64,000 nt of DNA from Sphingomonas psychrolutea (GTDB taxonomy: Bacteria; Pseudomonadota; Alphaproteobacteria; Sphingomonadales; Sphingomonadaceae): assembly GCF_014636175.1 (NCBI RefSeq), contig NZ_BMDW01000023.1, positions 1 to 64,000 of the forward strand, given 5' to 3'. This document shows positions 23,479-32,698 of the stretch, one piece after another. Both the position numbers and the translations under genes were made by a program. The stretch's first letter is position 1; every line of letters begins with the position of its first letter. Below the pieces are notes generated by a model that saw only the letters and a list, made by a program, of their open reading frames with translations, had not been told where the DNA came from and ran no database searches.

Positions 23479-25467
23479 ATGGCGTTGTCGGTCGAGCGGC
23501 GGGGCGTGTTCATTGTCGCCGCCGGAATTTTCTATGCAGGATGCGCCGCGACCGGTGCCGTAGCGCAAGTGCGCCCGGCTGCTCCGCCCGTAGCGATCCC
23601 TGCCGCGGCACCTTCCATATTGGGCCAACTCGACCCGCAATCGCCACTCGCCGAGCTGCCGGGGTTTGGCGTCGCCTGGCCTGATCTGTCGAAATTGCCC
23701 GAGGAACCCGTCGATCCGCAAGCGCAGGCCGCACTGACCGGCGACACCCGCTACGACTATCGCGTCGACGGGATCGATGCGGTGGCGAGCACTTTGCTCA
23801 AGGATCGCTTCGCGCAGCTCTCCACGCTGAAGGCCAACGCCAAGGAGACCGCCAACGCCGCGCAGCTCGACCGCCGCGCGCGCGAGGATGCGACCTTGCT
23901 GACGACGTTGCTGCGATCGGAGGGCTATTACGATGCGCGGGTCGCGACGCGGATCGAGCCCAATGCGACGCGGCCGCTGGTCGTGCTCGATGCCGATCCG
24001 GGCGTCCTTTACACATTTCAGGGCGTTACCGTCGCCGGGATTGAGGCGGCCGGGGAAAAGGCCGAGGCTTTGCGTACATCCTTCGGCGTCGCGGCGGGCG
24101 ATGCGGTCAATTCGGATGCGGTGGCAGCGGGCGAGACGAGCTTGCGCAATACCATCGCCGATGGCGGCTTCCCGTTCGCGGTGATTGGCGATCCGCAAAT
24201 CGTGGTCGATCGCGGGGCGCGCACCGCCACGCTCGACATGGCGGTGGTTCCGGGGGGCGTGCGGCGCTTCGGACTGGTGACGATGACCTCCGGCACCAAA
24301 CTGTTCGACGCGCGGCATGTGCAGGATATCGCGCGCTTCGTACCCGACGCGCCGTATGATGCCTCGGCGCTGGTCGATCTGCGGCGCGCGCTGATCCAGA
24401 CCGGTTTGGTCTCGACCGTCAAGGTCGAGCCGGTCGAGGGGAAGGAACCTGGGACGGTCGATATCGCGGTCGGGCTCGAACCCGCGCCGCCGCATACGAT
24501 CGCGGGGCAACTCGGCTACGGCACGGGCGAGGGCGCGCGCGCCGAAGTCAGCTGGACCCACCGCAACCTGTTCCCGCCCGAGGGCGCGCTGACGGTGCGC
24601 GGCGTGCTCGGCACGCGCGAACAATTGGCGAGCGTGATCTTCCGCCGCAACAATTTCAACGGGCGCGACCGGATCCTTACGGGATCGCTGACTGCTTCGA
24701 ATCTTACGCGCGATGCTTATCAGGCGCGGACCTTCGCGCTGGCGGGGAGCCTGGAGCGGCAAACCAACATCTTTTTCCAGAAGGAATGGACCTGGTCGCT
24801 TGGCGGCGAAGTGCTGGCGTCGGAAGAACGCGACGTGATCGTCACGACCGGGGCGCCGCGGCGGCGGATCTACTTCATCGGCGCGCTGCCGACGACGCTC
24901 AGCTATGACGGATCGGACGATCTGCTCGATCCGACGCGCGGCTTTCGGTTGAGCGGGCGCTTGTCGCCTGAAGTGTCGCTGGAGGGCAGTGCGTTTGCCT
25001 ACGCGCGCGTGCAAGTCGACGCGAGCGGGTATCGCACGGTGGCGCGCGGGACGGTGCTGGCCGGGCGGGTGCGGCTCGGGACGATTGCCGGGGCGCCGCG
25101 CGATGCGGTGGCACCCTCGCGGCGTTTCTATGCCGGTGGCGGCGCATCGGTGCGCGGCTATAGCTATCAGGGGATCGGCCCGCGCGACCCCAATAACGTG
25201 CCGATCGGTGGGCGCAGTCTGGCCGAATTCTCGATCGAGGCGCGCGTGAAGGCGTTCGGCAATTTCGGCTTGGTGCCGTTCCTCGATGGCGGCAATATCT
25301 CGACGGGGACGTTGCCAAGCTTCAACAATCTGCGCTTCGGGGCCGGGGTTGGCGTGCGCTATTATTCCAATTTCGGGCCGATCCGCATCGATGTTGGTAC
25401 GCCGCTGAACCCGCAAAAGGGCGATCCGCGCGTCGCGGTCTATGTCTCGCTGGGGCAAGCGTTTTGA
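23479..25467 (+). CDS. tamA: TamA, outer-membrane translocation and assembly protein
   Basis: BamA-superfamily (Omp85) outer-membrane protein that works with TamB in outer-membrane protein insertion and lipid transport. 662 residues: signal peptide (about 1-29, VFIVAAGIFYAGCAATGAVA), POTRA domains (about 85-350, e.g. YDYRVDGIDAVASTLL and LYTFQGVTVAG), and a C-terminal 16-strand barrel with the lid-lock motif SVRGYSYQG near 556 and the closing RVAVYVSLGQAF, which ends in Phe as barrel proteins do. The stop overlaps the TTG start of tamB by 4 bp. Confidence 0.93.
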   Translation: MALSVERRGVFIVAAGIFYAGCAATGAVAQVRPAAPPVAIPAAAPSILGQLDPQSPLAELPGFGVAWPDLSKLPEEPVDPQAQAALTGDTRYDYRVDGIDAVASTLLKDRFAQLSTLKANAKETANAAQLDRRAREDATLLTTLLRSEGYYDARVATRIEPNATRPLVVLDADPGVLYTFQGVTVAGIEAAGEKAEALRTSFGVAAGDAVNSDAVAAGETSLRNTIADGGFPFAVIGDPQIVVDRGARTATLDMAVVPGGVRRFGLVTMTSGTKLFDARHVQDIARFVPDAPYDASALVDLRRALIQTGLVSTVKVEPVEGKEPGTVDIAVGLEPAPPHTIAGQLGYGTGEGARAEVSWTHRNLFPPEGALTVRGVLGTREQLASVIFRRNNFNGRDRILTGSLTASNLTRDAYQARTFALAGSLERQTNIFFQKEWTWSLGGEVLASEERDVIVTTGAPRRRIYFIGALPTTLSYDGSDDLLDPTRGFRLSGRLSPEVSLEGSAFAYARVQVDASGYRTVARGTVLAGRVRLGTIAGAPRDAVAPSRRFYAGGGASVRGYSYQGIGPRDPNNVPIGGRSLAEFSIEARVKAFGNFGLVPFLDGGNISTGTLPSFNNLRFGAGVGVRYYSNFGPIRIDVGTPLNPQKGDPRVAVYVSLGQAF

Positions 25468-28400
25468 GCGCGGAGACTCCCGCGCCGGTCAAGCGTCGCC
25501 GCTGGGGGCGGATCGTGTTCGCGGTCGTGGCGGGGCCGGTGCTGCTGCTGCTCGCCGCGCTCGGGCTGATCGACACGAGCATCGGCCATCGGCTGCTGAC
25601 CGACAGCATCGCCGGGATGAAGCCGTCCAATGGCTTGCGCTACAGCATCGGGCGGATCGACGGGTCGATCTACGGTCGGGCGGTGCTGGTCGATGTGCGC
25701 ATACGCGATGCCAAGGGGCTGGTCTTCTTAGCACCGCGCGCCGAGCTCGACTGGGCGCCGCTGCGCTACTTCGTCAACCGGCTCGACATTACCAGCCTGT
25801 ACGTGCCGCGCGCGACGTTGGTGCGCCTGCCCGCAGTGGTTGCGTCGGGCCAGAAAAGCCCGATCCTGCCGGGGTTCGATATCCGGATCGGGTCGCTGGC
25901 GATTGATCGGCTGATCGTGGGGCCGGCCGTGACAGGGGTGCAACGCGTCGGGCGGGTGCAGGCGCGCGCCGATATCCACGCAGGCCGCGCATTGGTCGAT
26001 CTTGCGGCGGTGGTGGCGGGGAGCGACAGGGTCCGCGTCCATCTTGACGCTGAGCCCGATCGCAATCGGCTCGATCTGATGGCACAGGCGCGGGGCAGCG
26101 CGACCGGCGTGCTGGCCAAACTGTCGGGCTTTGCCAAGCCGATCGCGCTCGACGTGTCCGGCAAGGGGACATGGGCGGCGTGGCGTGGCGCGGCGGTCGC
26201 CGATGTCGGGAGCGTGCGGCTGGCTGACCTCTCGGTCTCCAATCAGGCGGGCCGCTATGCGCTGTCGGGGGTGCTGACGCCGTCGCCGCTGGTGCACGGC
26301 AAGCTTGAGCGGCTGACTGGGCCGCGCGTGCTCGTGCAGGGCGGCGGCACGCTGGTCGAGCGGCGATTGACGGGAACGCTGTCGCTGCGATCCGCGGCAC
26401 TCGCAGTCACCGCCGACGGCACGCTCGATCTGGCCGAGAGTGCGTATCGTACCGTACGGCTTCACGCGACACTGCTGCAGCCATCGGCGCTGTTCCCCAA
26501 CATGACCGGGCGCGCGATCGACTTGCGCGCGATCCTCGACGGGACCTTTGCCACGGCCGCGTTTGACTATCGCCTGACCGCGCAGCGCTTCGCCTTTGAT
26601 CAGACCGGCTTTGAGGATGTGCGCGCAGCCGGACGCGGGCGTTTTTCCAAGGCGCCGATCCTCGTGCCGATCCGCTTCACTGCCGCGCGCGTGACGGGCG
26701 TTGGCGATGTCGCGGGCGGCATCCTGCGCAATTTGACGCTCGACGGCGTGCTGCGCGTGACGGCGAAACTCATCACGGGCGACGATTTGAAACTGTCGTC
26801 GGACAAATTGAACGGGCGGATCAACCTGTTGGTTGATCTGACCGATGGCCGCTATGACATTGGAATAAATGGTGGATTAGGGCGATATCTGATCCCTGGG
26901 CTTGGCCTGGTCGAGGTCAAAACGATGTTGAAGGTGGTGCCGGGTCCGGGTGGCCGCGGCACGCGTGTGGTCGGGCAAGGCACCGCGCAGATGCTGACGC
27001 TCGACAACGCATTCTTCCGTTCACTCGCAGGCGGGTTGCCACGATTGGTGACCGGGCTTGAGCGCACGCCTGACGGGGTCCTCCACCTCAACAATCTGGT
27101 GCTCACCGCACCGCAACTCCGTATCACCGGCAACGGTATCCGGCGGCGCGACGGGACCTTCCATTTCGAGGGCGTCGGGCAGCAAGCGACGTACGGCCCG
27201 CTGACCTTAAAGCTCGACGGCAAGATCGATCGTCCGACGCTCGATCTGGTGTTCAAGCGGCCGAACGAGACGATGGGGCTAAGCGATGTCGTCGCGCATC
27301 TCGATCCGACGGCGGAGGGCTTTGCCTTTACCGCGCGTGGCGGATCGCGGCTCGGGGATTTCACCGGCAATGGCGCGATCCTGCTGCCCACGGGTGGCGG
27401 CGGGACGATCGCGATCGCCGATCTCTCGGTGAGCGGCACCCATGCCAAGGGTGCGCTGGCGATTGTGAGCGGCGGGTTCGACGGACGGCTCGGCGTCGCG
27501 GGCGGTGGCCTAGGCGGCGAATTGCTGTTCCGCCCGGTCGGTGAAAATCAGCGGATCGAGGCGCATCTCGATGCAACCGCGGCCAAGCTGACCGAGGCGG
27601 TGACGGTGCGGCGTGCGCATCTCGATCTGGTCACGCTGCTCGATCCCGCGGGGACGTCGGTCGAAGCAAATCTGACCGGTGCAGGGCTGCGGCGCGGGTC
27701 GCTGATCATCGGGCGCTTCGCGGCGCGCGCGGGCTTACGCGGTGGCACTGGCAGCATCACCGCGTCGATTGCGGGATCGCGCGGGCGGGCGTTCGATATC
27801 CAGTCGGTCGTCCAGGTAACGCCCGACCGCTACGTCGTTTCGGCGCAGGGGACGCTCGACCGCCGACCGTTGAAGCTCAACACCCCGGCGGTGTTTAGCC
27901 GCGACGGCGACGGCTGGCGGCTGGCCGCGACCGACCTCAGCTTCGCCGGTGGAGATGCCAAGCTGTCGGGGCGTTTTACCGGTAAGTCGAGCGCGATCGA
28001 CGCGACACTCGCGCGGATGCCGCTGTCGATTCTCGATATCGGTTATCCGGGACTCGGGCTGGGCGGAAGTGCCTCGGGCACGGTGTCTTATACGCAAGGC
28101 GGCGGGGCGGCACCGAGCGGCAAGATTGACATGACGGTGCGCGGGCTGACGCGATCGGGGCTAATCCTGTCGTCGCGCCCGGTCGATGTCGGGATTTCGG
28201 GGCTGCTCTCTGCCGACCGGATCGCCGCGCGTGCGATTGCCGCGACCGGGGGCAAAACCGTCGGGCGCGCGCAAATGTTGCTCAGCTTGCCCGGCGGTGG
28301 CGACCTTGCCACGCGCGTGCAAAATGCCGGAGTCTTCGCGCAACTGCGCTATGACGGCCCGGCCGATACGCTGTGGCGGCTGACCGGGGTCGAATTGTTC

Positions 28401-29612
28401 GATTTGACCGGCCCGGTCGCAATCGGCGCGGATGTCGGGGGCACGGTCGCCAATCCGCAGATCAAGGGCGTCGTGCAAGCCAATGGCGCCAAGATCGAAA
28501 GCCCGGTGACGGGCACGGTCCTCACCAACGTCCAGGCCGGCGGGCAATTTGCTGGGTCGCGCCTGACGCTCGACCGCTTTGCCGCCGACGCCGGCAAGGG
28601 TGGGCGCGTTACCGGCACGGGCAGCTTCGATTTCGCCGCCACCAACGGAATCGGGCTCGACCTGACGGTGCAGGCCGAGCGCGCGGTGATGATCGCGCGC
28701 GACGATATCGGTGCGACCGTTACCGGCCCCTTGCGCTTCCGCTCGGACGGCGCGGGCGGGACGATCTCGGGTGATCTGCGGCTCGACAAGAGCCGCTACC
28801 GCCTTGGCCAGGCAAGTGCGGCGAGCGCGGTGCCGCAGCTCAACATCCGCGAGATCAACGTCCCCGGCGGCGATGAGGAAGACGATACGCCACGCGTGCC
28901 GTGGACGCTGGCAATCAAGGCGCGCGCGGCCAATCAAGTGCTGGTCACCGGGCTCGGCCTGCGCAGTGAATGGTCGGCCGACCTGACGATCGGTGGCGCA
29001 CCCGATAACCCGGCGATCACCGGTCGTGCCGATCTGGTCCGCGGCAATTATGATTTCGCGGGGCGGACCTTCGCGCTGGAACGCGGCAAAATTCTCTTTT
29101 CCGGCGAGGTGCCCGCCAATCCGGCGCTCGACATCGTCGCCAATGCCAATGCCACCGGATTGAACGCGTCGATCAACGTGACCGGCCCGGCGCTCAAGCC
29201 CGAAATCGCCTTCGCCAGCGTGCCTGCCCTGCCGCAGGACGAATTGCTGTCACGCCTGCTGTTCGGCACCTCGATCACCAAATTGTCGGCGCCCGAGGCG
29301 CTGCAACTCGCCTCGGCAGTGGCGGCGTTGCAGAACGGCAAAGGCGGGCTCGATCCGATCAACGCGGTACGGCGCGTGGCCGGGCTCGATCGGTTGCGCA
29401 TCGTCTCGGCCGATCCGACGACGGGGCAGGGGACGTCGATCGCGGCGGGCAAATATATCACGCGGCGCTTCTATGCCGAGATCGTCACCGACGGTGCGGG
29501 CTATTCCGCGACGCAAGTCGAGTTTCAGGTGACGCGCTGGCTGTCGGTGCTCTCCAGCATCTCGACGCTCGGGCGGCAAAGCGCGAACTTGCGCGTGTCG
29601 AAGGATTATTGA
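25464..29612 (+). CDS. tamB: TamB, inner-membrane-anchored translocation protein
   Basis: 1382-residue AsmA-like protein that spans the periplasm and pairs with TamA. N-terminal anchor about 15-35 (RIVFAVVAGPVLLLLAALGL), a very long repetitive beta-taco region, and the conserved C-terminal TamB/DUF490 domain (about 1030-1382), which includes ITGRADLVRGNYDFAGRTF and LLSRLLFGTSITKLSAPEAL. Length is normal for alphaproteobacterial TamB. It starts with TTG in a TTGA overlap with tamA, so the two are translationally coupled. Its 3' end overlaps the convergent vapC-like gene by 7 bp. Confidence 0.93.
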   Translation: MSAETPAPVKRRRWGRIVFAVVAGPVLLLLAALGLIDTSIGHRLLTDSIAGMKPSNGLRYSIGRIDGSIYGRAVLVDVRIRDAKGLVFLAPRAELDWAPLRYFVNRLDITSLYVPRATLVRLPAVVASGQKSPILPGFDIRIGSLAIDRLIVGPAVTGVQRVGRVQARADIHAGRALVDLAAVVAGSDRVRVHLDAEPDRNRLDLMAQARGSATGVLAKLSGFAKPIALDVSGKGTWAAWRGAAVADVGSVRLADLSVSNQAGRYALSGVLTPSPLVHGKLERLTGPRVLVQGGGTLVERRLTGTLSLRSAALAVTADGTLDLAESAYRTVRLHATLLQPSALFPNMTGRAIDLRAILDGTFATAAFDYRLTAQRFAFDQTGFEDVRAAGRGRFSKAPILVPIRFTAARVTGVGDVAGGILRNLTLDGVLRVTAKLITGDDLKLSSDKLNGRINLLVDLTDGRYDIGINGGLGRYLIPGLGLVEVKTMLKVVPGPGGRGTRVVGQGTAQMLTLDNAFFRSLAGGLPRLVTGLERTPDGVLHLNNLVLTAPQLRITGNGIRRRDGTFHFEGVGQQATYGPLTLKLDGKIDRPTLDLVFKRPNETMGLSDVVAHLDPTAEGFAFTARGGSRLGDFTGNGAILLPTGGGGTIAIADLSVSGTHAKGALAIVSGGFDGRLGVAGGGLGGELLFRPVGENQRIEAHLDATAAKLTEAVTVRRAHLDLVTLLDPAGTSVEANLTGAGLRRGSLIIGRFAARAGLRGGTGSITASIAGSRGRAFDIQSVVQVTPDRYVVSAQGTLDRRPLKLNTPAVFSRDGDGWRLAATDLSFAGGDAKLSGRFTGKSSAIDATLARMPLSILDIGYPGLGLGGSASGTVSYTQGGGAAPSGKIDMTVRGLTRSGLILSSRPVDVGISGLLSADRIAARAIAATGGKTVGRAQMLLSLPGGGDLATRVQNAGVFAQLRYDGPADTLWRLTGVELFDLTGPVAIGADVGGTVANPQIKGVVQANGAKIESPVTGTVLTNVQAGGQFAGSRLTLDRFAADAGKGGRVTGTGSFDFAATNGIGLDLTVQAERAVMIARDDIGATVTGPLRFRSDGAGGTISGDLRLDKSRYRLGQASAASAVPQLNIREINVPGGDEEDDTPRVPWTLAIKARAANQVLVTGLGLRSEWSADLTIGGAPDNPAITGRADLVRGNYDFAGRTFALERGKILFSGEVPANPALDIVANANATGLNASINVTGPALKPEIAFASVPALPQDELLSRLLFGTSITKLSAPEALQLASAVAALQNGKGGLDPINAVRRVAGLDRLRIVSADPTTGQGTSIAAGKYITRRFYAEIVTDGAGYSATQVEFQVTRWLSVLSSISTLGRQSANLRVSKDY

Positions 29613-30007
29613 GCGCTGGGCGCTGGCCAGATTTCGAGTTTGAGGTTGGGGATGCCCGCGAAGTCGGAGCCGTTGATCGTGATGAGGGTCAGGCCATGGA
29701 CGATCGCGGTGGCGGCGATGAGGCGGTCGATGATGCGTCGGCGCGAGAAGCCCGTTGCGGCAATGATGGTTCGGTACGCGTCGACGATTGGCGGATCTAG
29801 GTCGATGATCGTAAAGCGGGCGAGCAGACGATCCAGTCTTATGCGGCGCTGATCGGCCAGTTCGGGCTGCGCCGCGACGCCACTTTCCAGTTCAACCCAT
29901 GAGAGCAGCGACATTTTCGGCATCGTGGGTAGCGATCGAACGCGATCAAGAATTTCATCGTCGAGATCACGCAGATAGATCGCTACATTCGTGTCGATCA
30001 GATGCAT
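29606..30007 (-). CDS. vapC: PIN-domain toxin, VapC-like
   Basis: 133-residue PIN-domain ribonuclease of a type II toxin-antitoxin pair. Acidic Mg-binding residues are in place: Asp5 (HLIDTNVAIYL), Glu in SWVELESG, Asp in IIDRLIAATAI and Asp in NGSDF. VapC proteins cut tRNA or rRNA; the target of this one is unknown. The ATG at 30007 overlaps the antitoxin stop (TGATG), the normal antitoxin-first layout. The stop lies 7 bp inside the end of tamB on the other strand. Confidence 0.88.
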   Translation of the reverse strand: MHLIDTNVAIYLRDLDDEILDRVRSLPTMPKMSLLSWVELESGVAAQPELADQRRIRLDRLLARFTIIDLDPPIVDAYRTIIAATGFSRRRIIDRLIAATAIVHGLTLITINGSDFAGIPNLKLEIWPAPSAQ

Positions 30008-30282
30008 CAATACAGGCCGGGCCTGTCGGGAAATTCGATTGGCTCACGTGGCTGGCGCGGCAAAGGCGGACCCAGCGCCCGCATCTCCGCAACAAAGGCC
30101 TCGACCTTGCGCTTTTCTTCGTCCGGATCGGGCGCTGGCATGATCGTGAAGGTAGTGCCGTCGTGCTGAATCGTTACATCCACATCTGCGGCGATTCCCA
30201 GGATTTCGGGCAGGGTAACGACGACGCTGTCGCCGCTTTTGAACGTTCTGCTCTTGAACGTCCTGCTTTCGATCACGCCCAT
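30007..30282 (-). CDS. vapB: AbrB-type antitoxin, VapB-like
   Basis: 91-residue antitoxin with an N-terminal swapped-hairpin AbrB/MazE DNA-binding domain (about 6-50, SGDSVVVTLPEILGIAADVD) and a disordered C-terminus (DPDEEKRKVEAFVAEMR and following) that should bind the PIN toxin. Most relatives have one SRTFKSG motif at the start; here it is doubled, SRTFK at 6-10 and 11-15, from a 15-bp tandem duplication (30238-30267, 13 of 15 bases identical). It may autoregulate the operon. Confidence 0.85.
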   Translation of the reverse strand: MGVIESRTFKSRTFKSGDSVVVTLPEILGIAADVDVTIQHDGTTFTIMPAPDPDEEKRKVEAFVAEMRALGPPLPRQPREPIEFPDRPGLY

Positions 30283-30311
30283 GTCGGCCTCCGTGTGGAT
30301 CGATACATACC

Positions 30312-31151
30312 TTAGCGCAGGGCATCCAGCAACGCCGCCGCCAGCCGCGCGGGGACCGCCGGCTCGAGCTCGACGTACAAATCGGGTTCGATCGCCTCGA
30401 CTTCGATCAGCGCTAGCTGGCCGTCGGCGCGGCGCAGGAGGTCGATGCGGGCGTAGAGCGGGGCGTGGGGTAACGCGGCGAGGGTCGTGTCGAACACAGC
30501 TATCGCCTCCGCATCGGGTTCGTAGCGGGTGAAGCGTCCGCCGAATTGCGGTTGGATGCGGAAGTCGCCGCCGGTCGCGACTTTCCGCGCGGCGTGGCTG
30601 AAGCGCCCGCCGATCGCGAAAAGCGACAGTTCGCCTTCCTCGGCGATTGCCGAGAGGAAGGGTTGCAGGATCGCATCGTCGAGCGGGGCGACCGCTTCGC
30701 CGCGGCGCACGCGCACGGTCTGGTGGCTGCCCGCCGAGATTTGCGGCTTTACTACCAATTCGTCGCAGCCGAACGCGTCGAACGCCGCCGCGACGCTCGC
30801 GACATCGGCGCGGCCGAAGCGGCTCGGGACGATCGGGACGCCCGCTGCCGCCAGCTCAAGCAGATAGGTCTTGCGCGTATTCCAGCCGAGCAAAGCGGGC
30901 GGGTTAAGCAGCGGGCGGTCGGCGGGCCAGGCCGCCAGCATCGCATCCCAGCGCGCGACGTCGAAATGATAGCCCCAGGCAAACAGCGCGAGCGTCGCAG
31001 CGCCGTCGCCCGGCCCCAAATCCCACGGACGCGGGGTGAGCGTCATCCCGGCCGCCGCAAAGGCGGCGCGGAATGGCTGGGCGAGATCGGTGGCGACCGC
31101 GTCGTAATGGCTGCCCGCCACGGGCATCAGCAGATCGACGCGGGCGCCCAC
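30312..31151 (-). CDS. ATP-grasp (RimK/glutathione synthetase-like) ligase
   Basis: 279-residue ATP-grasp protein that should form an amide or thioester-type bond via an acyl-phosphate. ALLGWNTRKTYLLELAAAGV (about 87-106) and DELVVKPQISAGSHQ (the ATP-binding Lys) mark the N and central domains. ARIDLLRRADGQLALIEVEA near 246 gives the acidic metal-binding strand (the ExE/ExN motif reads EVEAIEPD). Relatives act on small metabolites or peptides; the substrate here is unknown. It starts with GTG two bases after the aldehyde dehydrogenase stop, so the two are cotranscribed. Confidence 0.82.
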   Translation of the reverse strand: MGARVDLLMPVAGSHYDAVATDLAQPFRAAFAAAGMTLTPRPWDLGPGDGAATLALFAWGYHFDVARWDAMLAAWPADRPLLNPPALLGWNTRKTYLLELAAAGVPIVPSRFGRADVASVAAAFDAFGCDELVVKPQISAGSHQTVRVRRGEAVAPLDDAILQPFLSAIAEEGELSLFAIGGRFSHAARKVATGGDFRIQPQFGGRFTRYEPDAEAIAVFDTTLAALPHAPLYARIDLLRRADGQLALIEVEAIEPDLYVELEPAVPARLAAALLDALR

Positions 31152-31153
31152 GT

Positions 31154-32578
31154 TCAGGCAGGCTCGCCGATGATCGCTTTCACTTCCATGAAATCGGCGA
31201 GGCCGTATTTGCCACCCTCGCGGCCATTGCCCGATTGCTTATAGCCGCCGAACGGTGCGCCACCGCCGCTTGCCCAGCCATTGATCGTGACCATGCCCGC
31301 GCGCAGCCGTGGCGCGACCTTCGCCGCCGCCGCCGGATCGCCCGAGATCGTCGCGGACAAGCCATATTCGGTGTCGTTCGCCATTTGGATCGCTTGTTCG
31401 CCATCGCTGTAGCTGGTGATCGTCGCGACCGGGCCGAAGGTCTCCTCACGGTAGATCCGCATTTCCGGTGTCACGTCGGCGAGCAAGGTCGGCTTGATGA
31501 AGTACCCGGCATTGCGGCCGTCGGGCCGGCCGGTCCCGCCGGTGACCAAAGTCGCGCCTTCGTCGATTGCCGACTGGATCAAGCCCTGGATCTTGTCGAA
31601 CTGCGCCTTGTTGACGACCGGGCCGATATGCGCGCCCATCACGCTGGCGGCATCGACCGTGGTCGCTTCAAAAATGCTCTTCACCACTTGCGTGGCATCG
31701 GCGACCTGGCTGGTGTGGACCAGCAGGCGCGTCGGGGCGATGCAGCTTTGGCCGCTGTTTGCCAGCACGCCGTGGATCGTCGGCGGGAGGACGGCGGCGA
31801 GATCGGCACCTTCCAGCACGACGTTGGGTGCCTTACCGCCAAGCTCCTGATGCACGCGCTTGACCGTTACCGCAGCGGCTTGCGCAACCGCGATTCCGGC
31901 GCGAGTCGATCCGGTGAAGCTCACCATGTCGACATCCTTGTGGCGCGACAGCGCCGCGCCGACGCCGGGGCCGTCGCCATTGACGAGGTTGAACACGCCG
32001 GCGGGAACACCCGCTTTGTCGAGAATTTCGGCGAGGATCACGGCACAGCCGGGGGCCTCTTCGGACGGCTTCAGCACCATCGTATCGCCGACTGCCAGCG
32101 CCGGCGCGACCTTTGCGCAGATCTGGTTGAGCGGCCAGTTCCACGGCGTGATCATCGCGACGACGCCAAGCGGCTCATGCACGACGCGCGCCTTGCCGAC
32201 CTTTTCCTCGAAGCTGAACGCCTTCAGCGCGGCGAGCGTGCCGATGAAATGGCCGAGCCCGGCGGGGACTTGCGCGGCGGTGGCAAAGCCAATCGGCGCA
32301 CCCATTTCCTCGCTTGTCGCTGCCGCCAGATCGGGCATGCGCAGCTTATATTCTTCGATGATGCGTTCGAGCAACGCGACGCGATCCGCGACGCTGATCT
32401 GCGAATAGCTGTCGAACGCCTTGCGCGCAGCGGCGACAGCCTTGTCGACATCGGCAGCAGAGCCGAGTGTGATTTCGCTCACCGGCTGTTCGGTCGAGGG
32501 ATCGATCACCGCGTGGCGCGTGCCGCCATCGCTCTCTACCCAGGCGCCATCGATATACTGCTTGAGGTAGCTTTTCAT
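31154..32578 (-). CDS. Aldehyde dehydrogenase family protein
   Basis: 474-residue NAD(P)-dependent aldehyde dehydrogenase. Catalytic Cys is in GVLANSGQSCIAPTR, the general-base Glu in HQELGGKAPNVV, the oxyanion/cofactor Asn in MITPWNWPLNQ, and the nucleotide loop in VSFTGSTRAG. The C-terminal GGYKQSGNGREGGKYGL is usual. Physiological aldehyde cannot be predicted. Closely followed by the ATP-grasp gene, an uncommon pairing. Confidence 0.92.
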   Translation of the reverse strand: MKSYLKQYIDGAWVESDGGTRHAVIDPSTEQPVSEITLGSAADVDKAVAAARKAFDSYSQISVADRVALLERIIEEYKLRMPDLAAATSEEMGAPIGFATAAQVPAGLGHFIGTLAALKAFSFEEKVGKARVVHEPLGVVAMITPWNWPLNQICAKVAPALAVGDTMVLKPSEEAPGCAVILAEILDKAGVPAGVFNLVNGDGPGVGAALSRHKDVDMVSFTGSTRAGIAVAQAAAVTVKRVHQELGGKAPNVVLEGADLAAVLPPTIHGVLANSGQSCIAPTRLLVHTSQVADATQVVKSIFEATTVDAASVMGAHIGPVVNKAQFDKIQGLIQSAIDEGATLVTGGTGRPDGRNAGYFIKPTLLADVTPEMRIYREETFGPVATITSYSDGEQAIQMANDTEYGLSATISGDPAAAAKVAPRLRAGMVTINGWASGGGAPFGGYKQSGNGREGGKYGLADFMEVKAIIGEPA

Positions 32579-32698
32579 GGCGGCTCTCCTGGTTTCGAAG
32601 TTTCGGTACGTGGCCCGCTAGATGGCGCGCGGCAGGATCGGTTGCAACCCGAAACGCATGATGGCTAGGGTGTGGCGACAGGTCAGGGAGACGAGACG

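Noticed and set aside
23467..25458. A 663-codon minus-strand frame
   Set aside because: Antisense shadow of tamA, with Arg/Pro/His-rich sequence and no recognisable domain.
31073..32668. A 531-codon plus-strand frame
   Set aside because: Antisense to the aldehyde dehydrogenase gene; composition typical of shadow frames.
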